DNA from: Margaritispora aquatica | Lineage: Eukaryota > Ascomycota > Leotiomycetes > Helotiales > Discinellaceae | Direction: 5' to 3' | NCBI GenBank assembly: GCA_007644065.1 | Contig: VJWN01000024.1 | Span: 75,902-139,901, forward strand | Length of the DNA: 64,000 nucleotides | Part shown: piece by piece, positions 35,692 through 46,863 of the stretch | Layout of the letters: the number at the start of each line of letters is the position of its first letter | Numbering within the stretch: position 1 is the first letter of the stretch | The notes under the pieces: generated by a model | Databases searched by the model: none | What the model was told of the DNA's origin: nothing | What the model saw: only the letters and a program-made list of their open reading frames with translations | Made by a program: the position numbers and the translations under genes

Positions 35692-37448
35692 ATGGATCCT
35701 CCAGCCGCCCCAGATTCTAGTTTAGGCGCAAACTCGAACAGTCTACATAGTGGTGTGGAACGAACCCAGAGTTTCTCGTCCCAAACCTCCAACGACTCTC
35801 ATACAGCTGCCGAGTAAGTCTAATGCTTTCTGAATGAACCAAGGAATTATTTTGATAAGTACGCGATAATTGCTAATGTTTCCGTAGTTTTATCAATAGC
35901 CAACTCCAACTCGAAGCCGATGCGCGCGAAGCACTTCCATACGTGAGTACTTCATACAGCCAATTGATGATAGGATGCTCTCTGACGAGATTACAGAAAT
36001 TTGAAAATTGTACGAAGCCGATTGGAAAACTACGCCAAGTTCTTTTCTCTTGCTTGACTTGCAATCCCCCTCCATCCGATATTACGGCACCCTATACCCC
36101 AGCAGGAGTATGCTATTCATGTTCCATCCAATGTCATGGCGAGCACACTTTAGTAGAGCTCTTCAATAAGAGAGATTTCGTTTGCGACTGCGGTACGACA
36201 CGACTGCCATCTACCTCACCATGTACTATTCGTGTCAATCCCGAAACCAATGTCAAAGGAGGTATCCATTCCGAAGAGCCAGCATCAGACAACAAGTACA
36301 ATAAAAACTTCCGAAATCGATTTTGTGGTTGCGAATGCGATTATGATGCGTATAAGGAGAAGGGGACGATGTTTCAATGCCTTGGTCTAGGAACACCTGA
36401 GACGGGAGGATGTGGAGAAGACTGGTGGCATCCAGGCTGTATCACTGGTTTAGGACCAGACTGGTACGAAAACTCGAGCCAGAAAGGCACATCTACGAAA
36501 CAAAAGAACGAGAGATTACTTCCGTCCATCACCGAGGTGGCAGAGGCAGTCGTGGAAGACCGCACTGAAGACACGGCCGGACCGGATGTAGTTGTTGAAG
36601 AAGATCCCGAAGACGAGGAAGCTCCATTACCACCAGGATTTCCGGACGAGGACTCTTTTGAAGGCTTCATTTGCTACAAGTGCATAGATTCCAATCCATG
36701 GATCAAGCGATACGCAGGCACAGAAGGGTTCCTGCAACCTGTGTTTCGGAGAAGTTCAGCGCCCTCTCCAGAAACTGGAATTGCCAGCAAAGTGCAGGAA
36801 ATTGCGTCTCATGTTCTCAATCCTAAGAAGCGAAAATCAGACGATGATGAAGATTCAGTTGCCTCGGGTCCAGCAAAGCGTTCCAAAGAGGTGGAAACCG
36901 ATGAGCCAAAAGAAGGAAAGAGTGCAGACGCTTCATCAAGTGTTGTCCCAGAATCAGTAGTTGAGGTCCCAAATTCCTGCAAAACATTGGCATTCCCTCC
37001 TACGCCCACCGGCCAAATCTCCCTATTCTTCAAATCTGACTTCCGTGAACACCTTTGCCGTTGCAAAGACTGCTTTCCTCTTCTCGTACCACACCCTCAA
37101 CTGATGGAGGAAGAGGAAGTATACGAGCCTTCCATTTCCGACTCCGAACCAGAAGCAGGAGGTTCTACACAAGGCAGTGGTTCCATCTATGACCGTGGCG
37201 AAAGTGCACTTAAGAACGTAGATCGAGTACGCGCCATTGAAGGTGTGATGGCATACAACCACCTGAAAGAGAAGCTCAAGCCATTTTTCCAACAATTTGC
37301 AGAGAGTGGGAAGGCGATTAGTGCGGAGGATATCAAAGCACATTTTGCGAAGATGAGAGGTGATGAGGGTGATATCAAGAAGGCAGGTGAAGATGCGAAG
37401 AAGGGTGGCGTGGATGATGATATCAGGAAAGAGCAGGGGGGGTATTAA
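35692..37448 (+). CDS. UBR7/Mlo2-like protein with UBR box and PHD-type finger
   Basis: CDS join(35692..35813,35888..35942,35997..37448), 542 aa. Exon 1 encodes a Ser-rich start (MDPPAAPDSS). The UBR-type zinc finger spans FSCLTCNP, GVCYSCSIQCHGEHTLVELF and DFVCDCGTTR, and the PHD-like finger spans RFCGCECDYD, MFQCLGLG and GCGEDWWHPGCITGL. The order matches human UBR7 and fission yeast Mlo2. Members are proposed E3 ligases; UBR7 ubiquitinates histone H2B. A Lys-rich stretch (NPKKRKSDDDED) could be a nuclear signal. The C-terminal part has a second Cys-containing segment (HLCRCKDCFPLL) and a long helix. The gene is divergent from MCM2 and may share its G1/S promoter. Confidence 0.88.
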
Positions 37449-37898
37449 GCAGCTATTTGGTTGGCTCACTGTATGGCTGTATGATTGAATCAGGCTGGGT
37501 GGGATGTATGAATTATGTTTACGATAGTGGAGCGAACTGGGATCGGGCAGAAGCTACCTAGGAGAGGAACTCCTCGTATCAATTGTAGCAATATTCTATG
37601 ATTTCTTAGATACATTATTATCTGCTGATGTATCGCTTGTGATAGAAGTGTCTGTGCGAAGTTGTGCAAGCTCTGATACAAATCTGCAAATTAACTCCTG
37701 CACAAGACATTCTTCTTTTTCTTACTATGAAACCCTATTACGTATCATCCACTTAGGCCTGATAAATGTAGGAATCAAGCAAGCTTTACAGTACTTAGTA
37801 GTCATTAACTCGTTATCGTATTGTCGTCCTCATCACCTCGCTTATTCGCTTCCAGCCCCTTTTCGCTTCCCCTTTCTCCTTCACACACCTATTCTACT
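37449..37898. other. intergenic region between convergent genes
   Basis: This 450 bp stretch holds the 3' UTRs of the UBR7-like and GH3 genes. ORFs crossing it are shadows of the GH3 exon. Confidence 0.5.
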
Positions 37899-39799
37899 CT
37901 ACAAGCCATTCCACCAGCTCGTCTTCTCAACCTCAAACGTCCCCTTCAAGCTGCCCTCCCCATCCGTCAAACTACTCGTCCCCACCAACACCGCGTATTC
38001 ATCCTTCTCACACACCCACGCATCCCTTAACTCGTCCCAAAACGCCGTGGCGTATTTCGTCTCAACACTCACCTCCACCGTCTTCTTCTCCCCGGCTTCA
38101 AGCACCACCTTCGCAAAGCCCTTCAGCTCCTTCTTCGGTCGCCTAATGCTGGGCTTCTGCTGCGCGATGTACATCTGCACGACTTCCGCACCTGCCCGCG
38201 AGCCTGTGTTGGTCACTTCCACGGTGATCTTGACGGACTCGTCTGTCTTCGTCAGGACGAGGTTGGAGAGCGCGAAGGAAGTGTAGGAGAGTCCGTGGCC
38301 GAAGGGGAACAAGACTGGCAGGTCGAGCATCTCGTACCATCGGTAGCCGATGTACACGTCCTCGCCGTACAGGGTCCGGCCCCTCTCGGTAACGAAGTTC
38401 ACAAACGACGGGTTATCCTGTACACGTTTTGGGAACGTAAGCGGGAGCTTAGCACCTGGGTTCACGTTTCCGAATACGACGTCCGCAATCGCATTTCCTG
38501 TCTCATTGCCTCCATACCACGCTTGTACAAGACCCTTAACACCTGCAATCCATGGCATGCTGACTGGCGTGCCGGACTGGTTGACAACGACTGTGTTGGG
38601 ATTTGCTGCCGAAACAGCGGCGATCAGCTTGTCCATGTGTCCGGGGAGGTCCATGGACTCGCGATCTGCGCCCTCGGTCTCCCAATCTGCGTTCAAACCC
38701 GCGCAGATGATGACTTGTTCGTGTTCAGAGGCCAATTTAGAAGCATGCGCGACCTCCTCATCTGGATCAATGACCTTGCATCCACCCAATCTGACGGCAC
38801 CGCCACCAAAGAGGACGTTGTGGCCGCGCTCGAGCTTGCATGAAGGTGCGGAGCCAAATTCGACACGGAAAGTGTATTTCTCGCCCTTCTTCATGGTGAG
38901 GTAGCCCTTCTCCTCAATGGTGCCGCAGTTGAAAAACATGGTTCCCTTGGTTTGCTTGGTCAAGTTATCGATGAGGAGAACGTCGTTGACGAAGAGCTGG
39001 GCGGTTCCGTAAACTCCCATGCCGAGCTCGTAGGTGCAGTCTTCTTCTGCGATGAGCCAGCCCTCGATATCGGCGTACCAGAGCAGGTCCTCGATTCCGG
39101 GTGGGTGGTAGTCCATGAGGAGGAAGTCGGTCTTTTGGAGCGTAATTTCGTCAACGCACTTTCGGGCTGGGTCGGTGGATGGGAGGTCGTAACATTTGAA
39201 AATTACACCAGGCTCGTTGTTGGCGGTTGTGAGGAAGTAGCCGAGAAGAGGGAGCTCTTTGTGTGCGTAGCAGCCTTCGGTGAAGGTTGGAGGTGTGGTC
39301 AATTGAGAGGAGAGACCTGTGAAGGGTGTGATTGCGTAGTAAGCATTTAGCGAGGCGGATCCACCACCGTGGTAAGCTGCTAATTTGGCGTTGGGGCCGA
39401 TGATGAGAGTCTGTCGCTGTTAGTGGCTGAAAATTGCTAGGAAGTGTGATAACTTGCCTTTTTCTCTTTGCTAAGTGGCAAAATATTGTCTTCGTTCTTC
39501 AACAGAACAATAGACTCTCCTCCAATCTTACGTAGGAGAGCAGCTGTTTCGGGTGTGTTTGCGCCCTTCTCTTCAGCATGGTCTGCAATTTGAGCACCTG
39601 CACATCGGTTGACGAGATTCAAGACATTTCTGACTCGTTCATCCAAAACGTGGTCCAGCACCTTATACACTCCTCTCGCTTGAGTGAGGAGCTCGCCTCT
39701 CCACCTCGTTCCACCTGGCATCTCTAAATCCAAGCCAGCATTTACTGATTCACTTGTAGAGTATGTTCCCCACCTGTTCTCGTTAGCCGATTCCTCTCA

Positions 39800-39838
<39 letters not shown>

Positions 39839-40615
39839 TACCAATCACTCATAACCATGCCCTTCCAACCCCACTCACCCCTCAACATATCCTGAATCAA
39901 CTTCGGATTCTCACTCACATGCAGCCCATTAACCTTATTATAACTCGTCATAAAGCACCCGGGACTCGACTCCTTGACAACCAACTGAAATGGCAAGGCA
40001 TAGATCTCTCTAAGCGCCCGTTCCGTCACAATAACATTAACACCATTTCGCTCATGCTCTTGGTCATTACACAAGAAATGCTTGACCGTCGCCACAACAC
40101 CCGTATCCTGGATACCATTTGTGACAGCCGCACAGGCTAGACCCGCCAACCACGGGTCCTCGCTGAAAGACTCGAAACCCCGTCCTCCCAGTGGGGAGCG
40201 GTGCATGTTAACAGTTGGGCCGAGAATCACGTGCGCGCCTTTGGCTTTGGCTTCGTCGCCCATCTTGGCGCCTGCGGAGCGGAGGAGGGTGACGTCCCAT
40301 GTTGCACCGAGGGCAGTGCCGCAGGGGAAACAGGCTGCTTTGACACCGTTGAAGAAGCGGGTTCCGCGGACACCGTTGGGTCCGTCGGAGACGCGGATGG
40401 CGGGGAGGTTGACTCGTGGGATGGCTACTGTGTGCCACCAGTCGTCGCCTGGGAGGTGTTAGTGAGGATGTTCTTTTTTTTATTTTGTGCATCGTTCGTC
40501 GTGATAAGATGCCAAGAGTGATGGGCGACATACCGGCTAAGAGCGAGACTTTCTCAACAATGTCGAGCTTGGAAAGAATGTCCTCGACATCGATGGTACC
40601 AGTTGTAGCTGCCAT
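37899..40615 (-). CDS. GH3 beta-glucosidase with PA14 and Fn3-like domains (no signal peptide)
   Basis: CDS complement(join(37899..39410,39458..39773,39842..40448,40534..40615)), 838 aa. The GH3 N-terminal barrel has [39 protein letters not shown] and KGMVMSDW; Asp229 in MSDW is the expected nucleophile. The GH3 C-terminal sandwich starts at [20 protein letters not shown]14 insert covers GVIFKCYDL to FRVEFGSAP, and Fn3-like sequence ([17 protein letters not shown]) ends the protein. No signal peptide is seen, so it is likely intracellular, hydrolysing cellobiose or other beta-glucosides taken up by the cell. Intron 3 (39411-39457) needs a GC donor to keep frame. Intron 2 contains a (TC)n tract. 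CreA-like GTGGGG boxes lie upstream. Confidence 0.93.
39411..39457 (-). other. GC-AG intron in GH3 gene
   Basis: Reading on the minus strand, the exon ends AAG followed by GCAAGT, and the acceptor is GCGACAG. Only this donor keeps phase 0 between SKEKK and TLIIGPNAK. The GT inside GCAAGTTAT would shift the frame. AG|GCAAGT is the usual context of fungal GC donors. Confidence 0.8.
39802..39834 (+). repeat. GA dinucleotide microsatellite inside a GH3 intron
   Basis: About 16 AG units. On the coding strand this is a (TC)n tract starting a few bases after the GTATGT donor of intron 2 (39774-39841). Confidence 0.97.
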
Positions 40616-40753
40616 GATGGAATATCTGTTTCGTGATCCCGTAGTGCGTTGAGATGAGTAGCAGTGAGGAATGGACGCAAGAGAGGAAAAAAGAATAGCA
40701 AGAGAGCTGGACATGTGCTCTATATAAACAAACACTAGGCGAATGACATTCCA

Positions 40754-40952
40754 CCCCACTCAATCCGACTTGAGAGCTGTCAGTTCAGGACAAGGAAGCG
40801 CGGAGCACTTCAACCGCTTAGTGTAACTCCATACCAATGTGGAATACATCTCTAGTATCTCGCTCATCTCATGACGAACTGACCCCCAATGACCTCTCGT
40901 TGTAGGTCCACTAGACATAAGGTACTGTATCACCATCATCTTCCCTCCCCAC
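40754..40952 (-). promoter_or_regulatory. CreA-like sites upstream of GH3
   Basis: CCCCAC (GTGGGG on the coding strand) occurs at 40754-40759 and 40947-40952, about 140 and 335 bp before the GH3 ATG. This matches the loose CreA consensus SYGGRG. The consensus is short, so chance is likely enough to keep confidence low. Confidence 0.25.
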
Positions 40953-41317
40953 ACCTCTGCTCGTCGCTCTCTCGTACAATATCCCAAGCCTGCCCACTTA
41001 CCTATCATGCTCGCACTCCCCAGTAAAACACTGTCCACTAAAGCATCGGCATCCTCGGCGCTCACTTCAATTCTCCCTTCTAACTCGACAATTGCAAAAA
41101 CATCAAACATCCCACGCACAATCAAATCCGATACATAACCGGCTGATATTCGGAAGAAGGAGAAAACGCCCCCGTCCACGATCCGTTTTATAGTGCGGGA
41201 TGCCGTCCCGAGCAGCCGAGCGTGCGGAGAAACACGTTTGCCGGTGTTGGGCCGTGGATAAATGCCGGCTGAATTGGAGGGGGTTTTAGATCTCCCGACA
41301 ACAGCTCTAGAACGCAT
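40760..41317 (-). CDS. possible hypothetical protein (185 aa) overlapping the GH3 promoter
   Basis: Single open frame from an ATG at 41317. It ends 144 bp before the GH3 start, on the same strand. Composition is protein-like (VELEGRIEVSAEDADALVDS, WGGKMMVIQYL) and there is no internal repeat. I recognise no domain. It occupies the place expected for the GH3 promoter, and it has no separate promoter-like sequence. It may be a chance ORF, an upstream gene, or a degenerate gene. Confidence 0.3.
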   Translation of the reverse strand: MRSRAVVGRSKTPSNSAGIYPRPNTGKRVSPHARLLGTASRTIKRIVDGGVFSFFRISAGYVSDLIVRGMFDVFAIVELEGRIEVSAEDADALVDSVLLGSASMIGKWAGLGYCTRERRAEVWGGKMMVIQYLMSSGPTTRGHWGSVRHEMSEILEMYSTLVWSYTKRLKCSALPCPELTALKSD

Positions 41318-42674
41318 GCATGCACGCGGCGTCTCGAACCTTGGGGTTGGGATTTACGGTTGAATCTCTCTGTATGGAGGGGAAGTTGGTGTTTAGGCTA
41401 GATAGCCATGGCCAACTGGCGGGGAATCTTTCTTGGTTTATCAGGCAGGTTGGGAGAACTCTTCTCGCTTGATCGGGTTCGTGCTTTAAACGGTTTATAT
41501 ACATGTCTGATGCCTTTTTCCCTTGATATAAAAAACAGCTTTCCTATTATTACAAGACCATCAGTCTAATCACTCGAGGATTGAGATTCATCAGGTCGTC
41601 TCTCCAAACCCCCAGACATCGCATCACATGGCATCTCTGCCAATCCATCGGTAGAGATACAGCCGAAACTAAAACACCACCTCGAAACAGAAACAGAAAA
41701 GTGGGATTGGCAGTGCAGCGAGCATATCCGCCATACCATACCTTTTTTATAATATGCGATTAAAGAAAAGAAAGCAGCCCAGAAAGACAACTAGGTACCT
41801 ATTCATTCAATTTCGCTTGCTACTCTCCATTTATGATTTCCTCGTACTACCCCTTGATCTACGATAAGCGAGAGATGAGAGGCGAGAATATCACTTGAAC
41901 TATTCTTCTCTCGACTTGCTGAAAGATGAAAGAAAGAAGTGAGCTGTAGAATGTAAGGTCAGATAATTTGCATACATTTAGTCAAGTATTCATTGCCAAA
42001 AATTGGCAGCATTTCCCCTCCTAATCCAACTGTTATTGCTGCTAGTATGTATCGGTTGAGATTCATCCCTTCTCAGTTTCATCTTTGATATCCCACCCAC
42101 ATTCCGTGTCATTCATGTCGTATGTGTTGTGGTCGCCAACATAAGCCTTCATACTCTCTCTATTACGCCAAAGCTTAGACTTCTGCCCAGTAAGCTACTT
42201 GGAATCCCAATCTTGTTGGAAGGGGACCAGATGATGGACGTCAACTCAGTGGTACTGAGGAAGATGCATGGAAGGAAACACATGGTTTCTCGCGTATCGT
42301 CTTAGACAATACTCGAGTTGAAGAACCCTATGGATGTGGGGGGTTGGTAAAATCATTCCTCGACCAACAACTCGCACCTCCTGAAAATCAAATGTCCGTA
42401 ATCACTAGCCGGCTCATTTGCGAGTGCCCGTCGCTTCGGATCACAGAAGCGGGAATCAGAAATGGTACTCTTGATAACCGTCCATGTCGTGGCTTCGCTA
42501 AATTTCTCCCCGACGCGAGATCATGAGTCCGTTGCCGAGGGTTTTCTCTATCCGGAGCCGGAAAGTGGAGGGATCCTAGATCTGCTCATAGACTTGCTAC
42601 TCCTTTTGACAAGCCATAATGCCGCTCCTGTCGCTTTGCGATCATGGCTCGCAACCCCCATAGTTTCAATTCTG

Positions 42675-43838
42675 TCACGCCAATTCGGTGGGACCCTTTG
42701 TCTTTCCCTCAAAATCCCCATGACCAGTACTCCTCCCATCAATCTCAACCGGAATTACAATATCGCCTGGAGTATGCGGCTTATCTGGAACACCTCTCTC
42801 GACCACTGTACTCGTCATGCCTTTTTCGCCAGCGAGATCGGTAAATGGTCCTACCCCAGCAGTAGGACCAAAGTAATCAGCCGTCATATGGCGTTTCCTT
42901 CCTGCCCCGGCGTTGGAGTTGGAAGTTTGGGACATATCAGCTGTGGAGTCGCGCTGCTTGGAGGCGCGAGCCAAGCTGCGACGCTTAGAGATGCAGAACC
43001 AAAGGAAAGCGCAAAGGATAACGACCGTGGTTCCTGCTATGCCTGCTCCGATGCCTGCTTTGGCGCCTGTCGAGAGACCGCTGCTTCCACCTGTGTTTGA
43101 GGAGCTTGTGGAAGAAGCACCCTCGGTCCCTGTTCGTGTAGCCATAGCAGAGTTGCTAGCGCAATAGTTAATATTGCTAACCACCGTGCAAGATAGTCCA
43201 TTATTGCAGCATCCACCACCCAAACTGCTAGCACACGCAAATTGACTAGTCGTACATCCGACCGGTATTTCACTGACAATCGCTGCCAGTGTTGAGCTCG
43301 TGCTCGTAGGTGAACAAGCTCCGCCTGAACCACAAGATGATCCATATGAACAGCATCCTCCACCATATGCAGAAGCACATTTGAAAGCTGAGCTGGAAGG
43401 ACAGCTACGAGCGCAGCATGTAGCCAAAACTGTGGCTGTTCCTGAGACGGTTGTCGTAGTCGGACATTGATAGGATGCAGAATTGCATTGATTGCCGCAG
43501 CTCGAGCCTATAGGGCAACATGAAGCTACAAAGTTGGATCCGACGATGCAGTATTGCGTATTAAGGCAGCAAACTGCTCCACCAACATCGGCACCTGATA
43601 TTGTTAATTTACGATCACAGAGGGGAGAGAGGATCAAAAGATACGTACAAGAATGCTGGTTTGCGCCGCATTCACCACTTTGTCTGCGCTCCAGAGCTAG
43701 ATTTGGTGAAGCCCCTAGATAGTATCGTGGACTGAATCCCACTGCTGCCTCTTCCATTGCTCCAAATCGTGCGCCCGCACTCACGGAGCCAAGTCCGAAC
43801 ACTAGCAGAAGCAACCATTGCATTGCAGACGTCGCCAT
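42675..43838 (-). CDS. cysteine-rich single-pass membrane protein (cell-surface sensor-like)
   Basis: CDS complement(join(42675..43594,43649..43838)), 369 aa. The intron (GTACGT...ATATCAG, phase 1) rebuilds a Cys in HSCADVGGAVCC. Order of parts: signal peptide (MQWLLLLVFGLGSVSAG), extracellular Cys-rich modules rich in CC pairs (VCCLNTQYC, SCCPIGSSC, GGCCSYGSSC, GGCCNNGLSC), a Ser/Thr/Gly stalk, one transmembrane helix (about 255-280, AGIAGTTVVILCAFLWFCI) with a basic stop, and a cytoplasmic tail of about 90 residues. This layout resembles Wsc/Mid2-type wall sensors, but the extracellular modules are not WSC domains. The CC-rich modules may bind wall polysaccharide. No enzyme motif is seen. 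Confidence 0.8.
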   Translation of the reverse strand: MATSAMQWLLLLVFGLGSVSAGARFGAMEEAAVGFSPRYYLGASPNLALERRQSGECGANQHSCTYLLILSPLCDRKLTISGADVGGAVCCLNTQYCIVGSNFVASCCPIGSSCGNQCNSASYQCPTTTTVSGTATVLATCCARSCPSSSAFKCASAYGGGCCSYGSSCGSGGACSPTSTSSTLAAIVSEIPVGCTTSQFACASSLGGGCCNNGLSCTVVSNINYCASNSAMATRTGTEGASSTSSSNTGGSSGLSTGAKAGIGAGIAGTTVVILCAFLWFCISKRRSLARASKQRDSTADMSQTSNSNAGAGRKRHMTADYFGPTAGVGPFTDLAGEKGMTSTVVERGVPDKPHTPGDIVIPVEIDGRSTGHGDFEGKTKGPTELA

Positions 43839-44946
43839 AGCTAATGTGATCGAGGACTGCGTTTAGAGAGTTGTGATTGATCCGGAAGGACGCAACACAT
43901 TTGACCTGGCCGTTCACTGACTCTAATATCAAGCTTAAACACCGGTGAAGTAAGGAAGACAAAGAAGCAAGAGACACGATAAAAGAAGGGCCGTACAGTA
44001 CTTTTCTCGTTCCCTTCAGTCCCACACACACCATCATCGTAGCTCCAGGGTCTGGTATGCTCTCCCAGCAACTCAGGAAGTCTCAAGTACGCCCTCCCGG
44101 AAAGGTTCTAGATGTGGCTGGACCCCAACCTGTAAGCTGATGACAAGGCAAGTCGGGACAAGCCCAAAGAGAGACATCTAGCGAGACGCTAGGCGCCTAT
44201 TGGATGAGATACAGTAAGAAGATGCCCACCCAACATCAGCACGGGAGAAGGCTGAACACCAAATCACGACACGTTGTCGGCGGTGATAGCCTGTTTTGGG
44301 CTGTTGGTGCGTGGCAGGTGCATGCGTGCATGATTTGCGCGGTGCAGGCAATCCTTCGGAGGACATGGATGGAAATCTTCAATGGGAGAGGAACCAACTG
44401 GATAAAAGAATTGAAGATGGAAAATGCAAGGGAGTTGTTGGTATTGGTGTTACCAATAGATATCATATCATAAAACGAGCTGGTGGGTGAGAAAGCGGGG
44501 AAGGAATTGCTTCGAGAAGAGAAATAAGAAGACGTGAGGGAGACGGTATATTTCGGATATATTTTGGGACTTTGAAGGGATGAAGTTAGAGAGTATAGAA
44601 GTATTTATATTCACCTACCTAGTCCACCATTCAACAACCTCAAGCCACCGAAAGTTTGAAATAAAAAAGTGATTGATGATGATTATCAGATGCCTTGGAG
44701 CATATATCGTTTCTTGTCTACCTGGAGAATTCTTTTTTTTCCTCAAGATGCAATGCAGTATTACACACCGTTTCCCGTTTCCCATTTCCCCTCCAAACAC
44801 CAACCATAGCAATCAATCAATTACCTGCACAGTTTTCCCAAGTCCATACTTCAAAGTCCAAATGACACCAGCTAACGCCTGCGCCGCCTACCCAAACTCC
44901 ATCCATACCATCGATATCAAAAATCAGACAGAACAAAGGAAATGAT
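43839..44946. other. intergenic region, 1.1 kb
   Basis: Contains the upstream region of the cysteine-rich membrane protein (minus strand) and the 3' UTR of Cdc14. The short ORFs here are not convincing. No repeat or RNA gene is recognised. Confidence 0.5.
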
Positions 44947-45881
44947 TTATGACAGTGCTCCTCCAAAAGCCGTTCCCTCTCTCAAATCCGCCACCAGCTC
45001 GTCCACCGAATTCAAATATCGTCCCAGATAGCCTTGCTTCTCCTCTGTTGTTCGAGTCGTCTCACTTTCACTGTCTGCTCGCTTCCTTCCACCTGCTCCC
45101 TCTCCACGATTGAATGCGCCGGCAAGTTTGCTGGGACTGCGTTGGAGCATTGCCGGAACGGAGCCAGTTCCGTTGGCTGATGGAATGGATGGGGTCTCGG
45201 GCATAAGATAGAAGTAGAGGAATTCGACGAGCTTGAGCTTGACTTCTCGTGTTGTCTCGCGGGACTTAAAGAGAGAAGTGATGGTAAGGAGACCGTCTAG
45301 GTTCTCGAATGTTCGTGTATTCTGCGGTGTATCCATCAAAGCGCAAACCAGAGTTATTATTGTCGATGATTGGATGGCTGGGCAATTGATTGGCTCAAGG
45401 AGATCAAGGAGGTGCTAATGTCGATCAGTAATGATTCTCAATCTTCATACACATGATTACATACATTCATATACAGTTCGCGGGAGAACAAAGTCCTGGA
45501 AGGAGGATGCAAGAGCATTGCACCTTGAATCAAGTCCAGTGTTTGGATGATCAACAGATCATTCTGGTCGTCATGACTCTTCCCAAGCAAACGATCCAAG
45601 CAATTGGTCAGGCGCATCGCAACATTCCACTCGAACCCATCCTGCAGCTTGAAAAATTCTCTGAAAGCTGGATCATTGACTAGCTCTGCCAATGGCTTTC
45701 GTGGAGGCGGCTCTCGTCCAGGATCGATCACAGAGCGACGCTTTTCGGCATTGGATTTAGGACTGCTTGAAGAGAGGCAGACTTGCGCAAGGAGACCATC
45801 GACTTGTCGCAGACCTTTCCGGATCTTGGATTGGTCGTAGGAAGACAGGTTGTCAAATGCGAGTGAGAGTAATGCTTCCAT
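44947..45881 (-). CDS. cdc14: Cdc14-type septation initiation network protein (SIN kinase partner)
   Basis: CDS complement(join(44947..45414,45465..45881)), 294 aa. The intron (GTATGT...ACATTAG, phase 0) joins ELYMN to HLLDLLEP. The sequence is all-helical and starts MEALLSLAFDNLSSYDQSKI. It has LAELVNDPAFREFFKLQDGF, NCLDRLLGKS, DLIQGAMLLHPPSR and KLKLVEFLYFYLMPE. This is the fungal Cdc14 family of the septation initiation network: in fission yeast the partner of the Sid1 kinase, needed for septum formation at the spindle pole body. It is not the Cdc14 phosphatase and has no HCxxGxxR motif. The C-terminus is Ser/Arg-rich. Confidence 0.88.
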
Positions 45882-46863
45882 GTTTATTTTGTTTGTGTTT
45901 GTATGTGTGTCTGAAGGAATGCGATTGTGTTGTTGAAATAGTCACAAGTAGTGACTGGAAAGCAGTACGAAAATGAAGACGCCAGAAAATGTTAATACAG
46001 AAGTACGAAAGAAAGGGATCGTCAGTTTGAATGTTTTTGCATTCGAGTCTGAATCTGGATCAGGGCGAAGATATTGATGCGACGGAATGTCTCGCCTTTC
46101 GTTTTGTTGTCAACACATTGACCAGGCAACCAAAGCGGGGAGAGCGGCAGTATGTTCCCAATTGGGGATTAGCTCTGTTTATGGATCCTGAAGCTGCATA
46201 TCATGACGTTCCGATTCCCCAAGGTTGACAAGACAAGGCTGCGATTGTGAGTTTTGAAGAGAAAAACAACTTCTCAACTACTCAAATACTCAACTTCTGA
46301 AACTCGGTGTATCATATCACGGCCCTTATACAGCTTCATAGCCTGGCAATTCATTTATCCATCTTCATGCTCGAATAATTGCACAATACAAGTCAGCAAT
46401 AAATAGGTGGCGTGTACGACAGCATATCTTGCCTCAGAGCAGAGTAGCTGCAGACCGCGGCTTTGACATGTGAAGGCGCCTATTGAGTTTAAGGCAGCTG
46501 TTTCTTGATAAATATTCTGAAACTGAAGAGGGCGTTGCACTGCTGTGCTCCTTGGTGACATCGGTTCGTTCTACCAGTCATACAACATAACGCGTAAGCT
46601 GATCAATATCAATATCAGTCAGACGATCTTGTTGGGTATCTGCAAAGCTACTCTATATCATCTTTCGAGTTACACTTCTCTGTCACAGGAAACATATCAG
46701 CTATCTACTGCATCCATAAGCCATTCCTTCAGGACTTCTTTCCAGTATATATACGAGTAACTCTTCTCCCTACAACCAGTATATTTTTCGTCAGCCCTAC
46801 GAATTCCTGCAGCCTACCGAATTACAATCCAGGTGAATACCGTTAAATTCAACCATCTGCAAT
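45882..46863. promoter_or_regulatory. bidirectional upstream region of Cdc14 and GGPP synthase genes
   Basis: This 980 bp region lies between divergent start codons. TATA-like TATATATAC (46746-46754) and CT-rich sequence precede the plus-strand start. No specific factor site is clear. Confidence 0.5.

Larger units (their letters stand above)
40616..42674. other. intergenic region, about 2 kb, upstream of GH3
   Basis: Contains the GH3 promoter, a possible ORF (40760-41317, listed separately) and about 1.3 kb of AT-rich sequence with no clear gene. The 3' UTR of the cysteine-rich membrane protein lies at its right end. Confidence 0.5.

Noticed and set aside
38295..38904. Two plus-strand ORFs of about 180 codons
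   Set aside because: Antisense shadows of the GH3 beta-glucosidase exon.
44947..45881. Cdc14 as a dual-specificity phosphatase
   Set aside because: No phosphatase signature (HCxxGxxR). The sequence fits the unrelated SIN protein of the same name.
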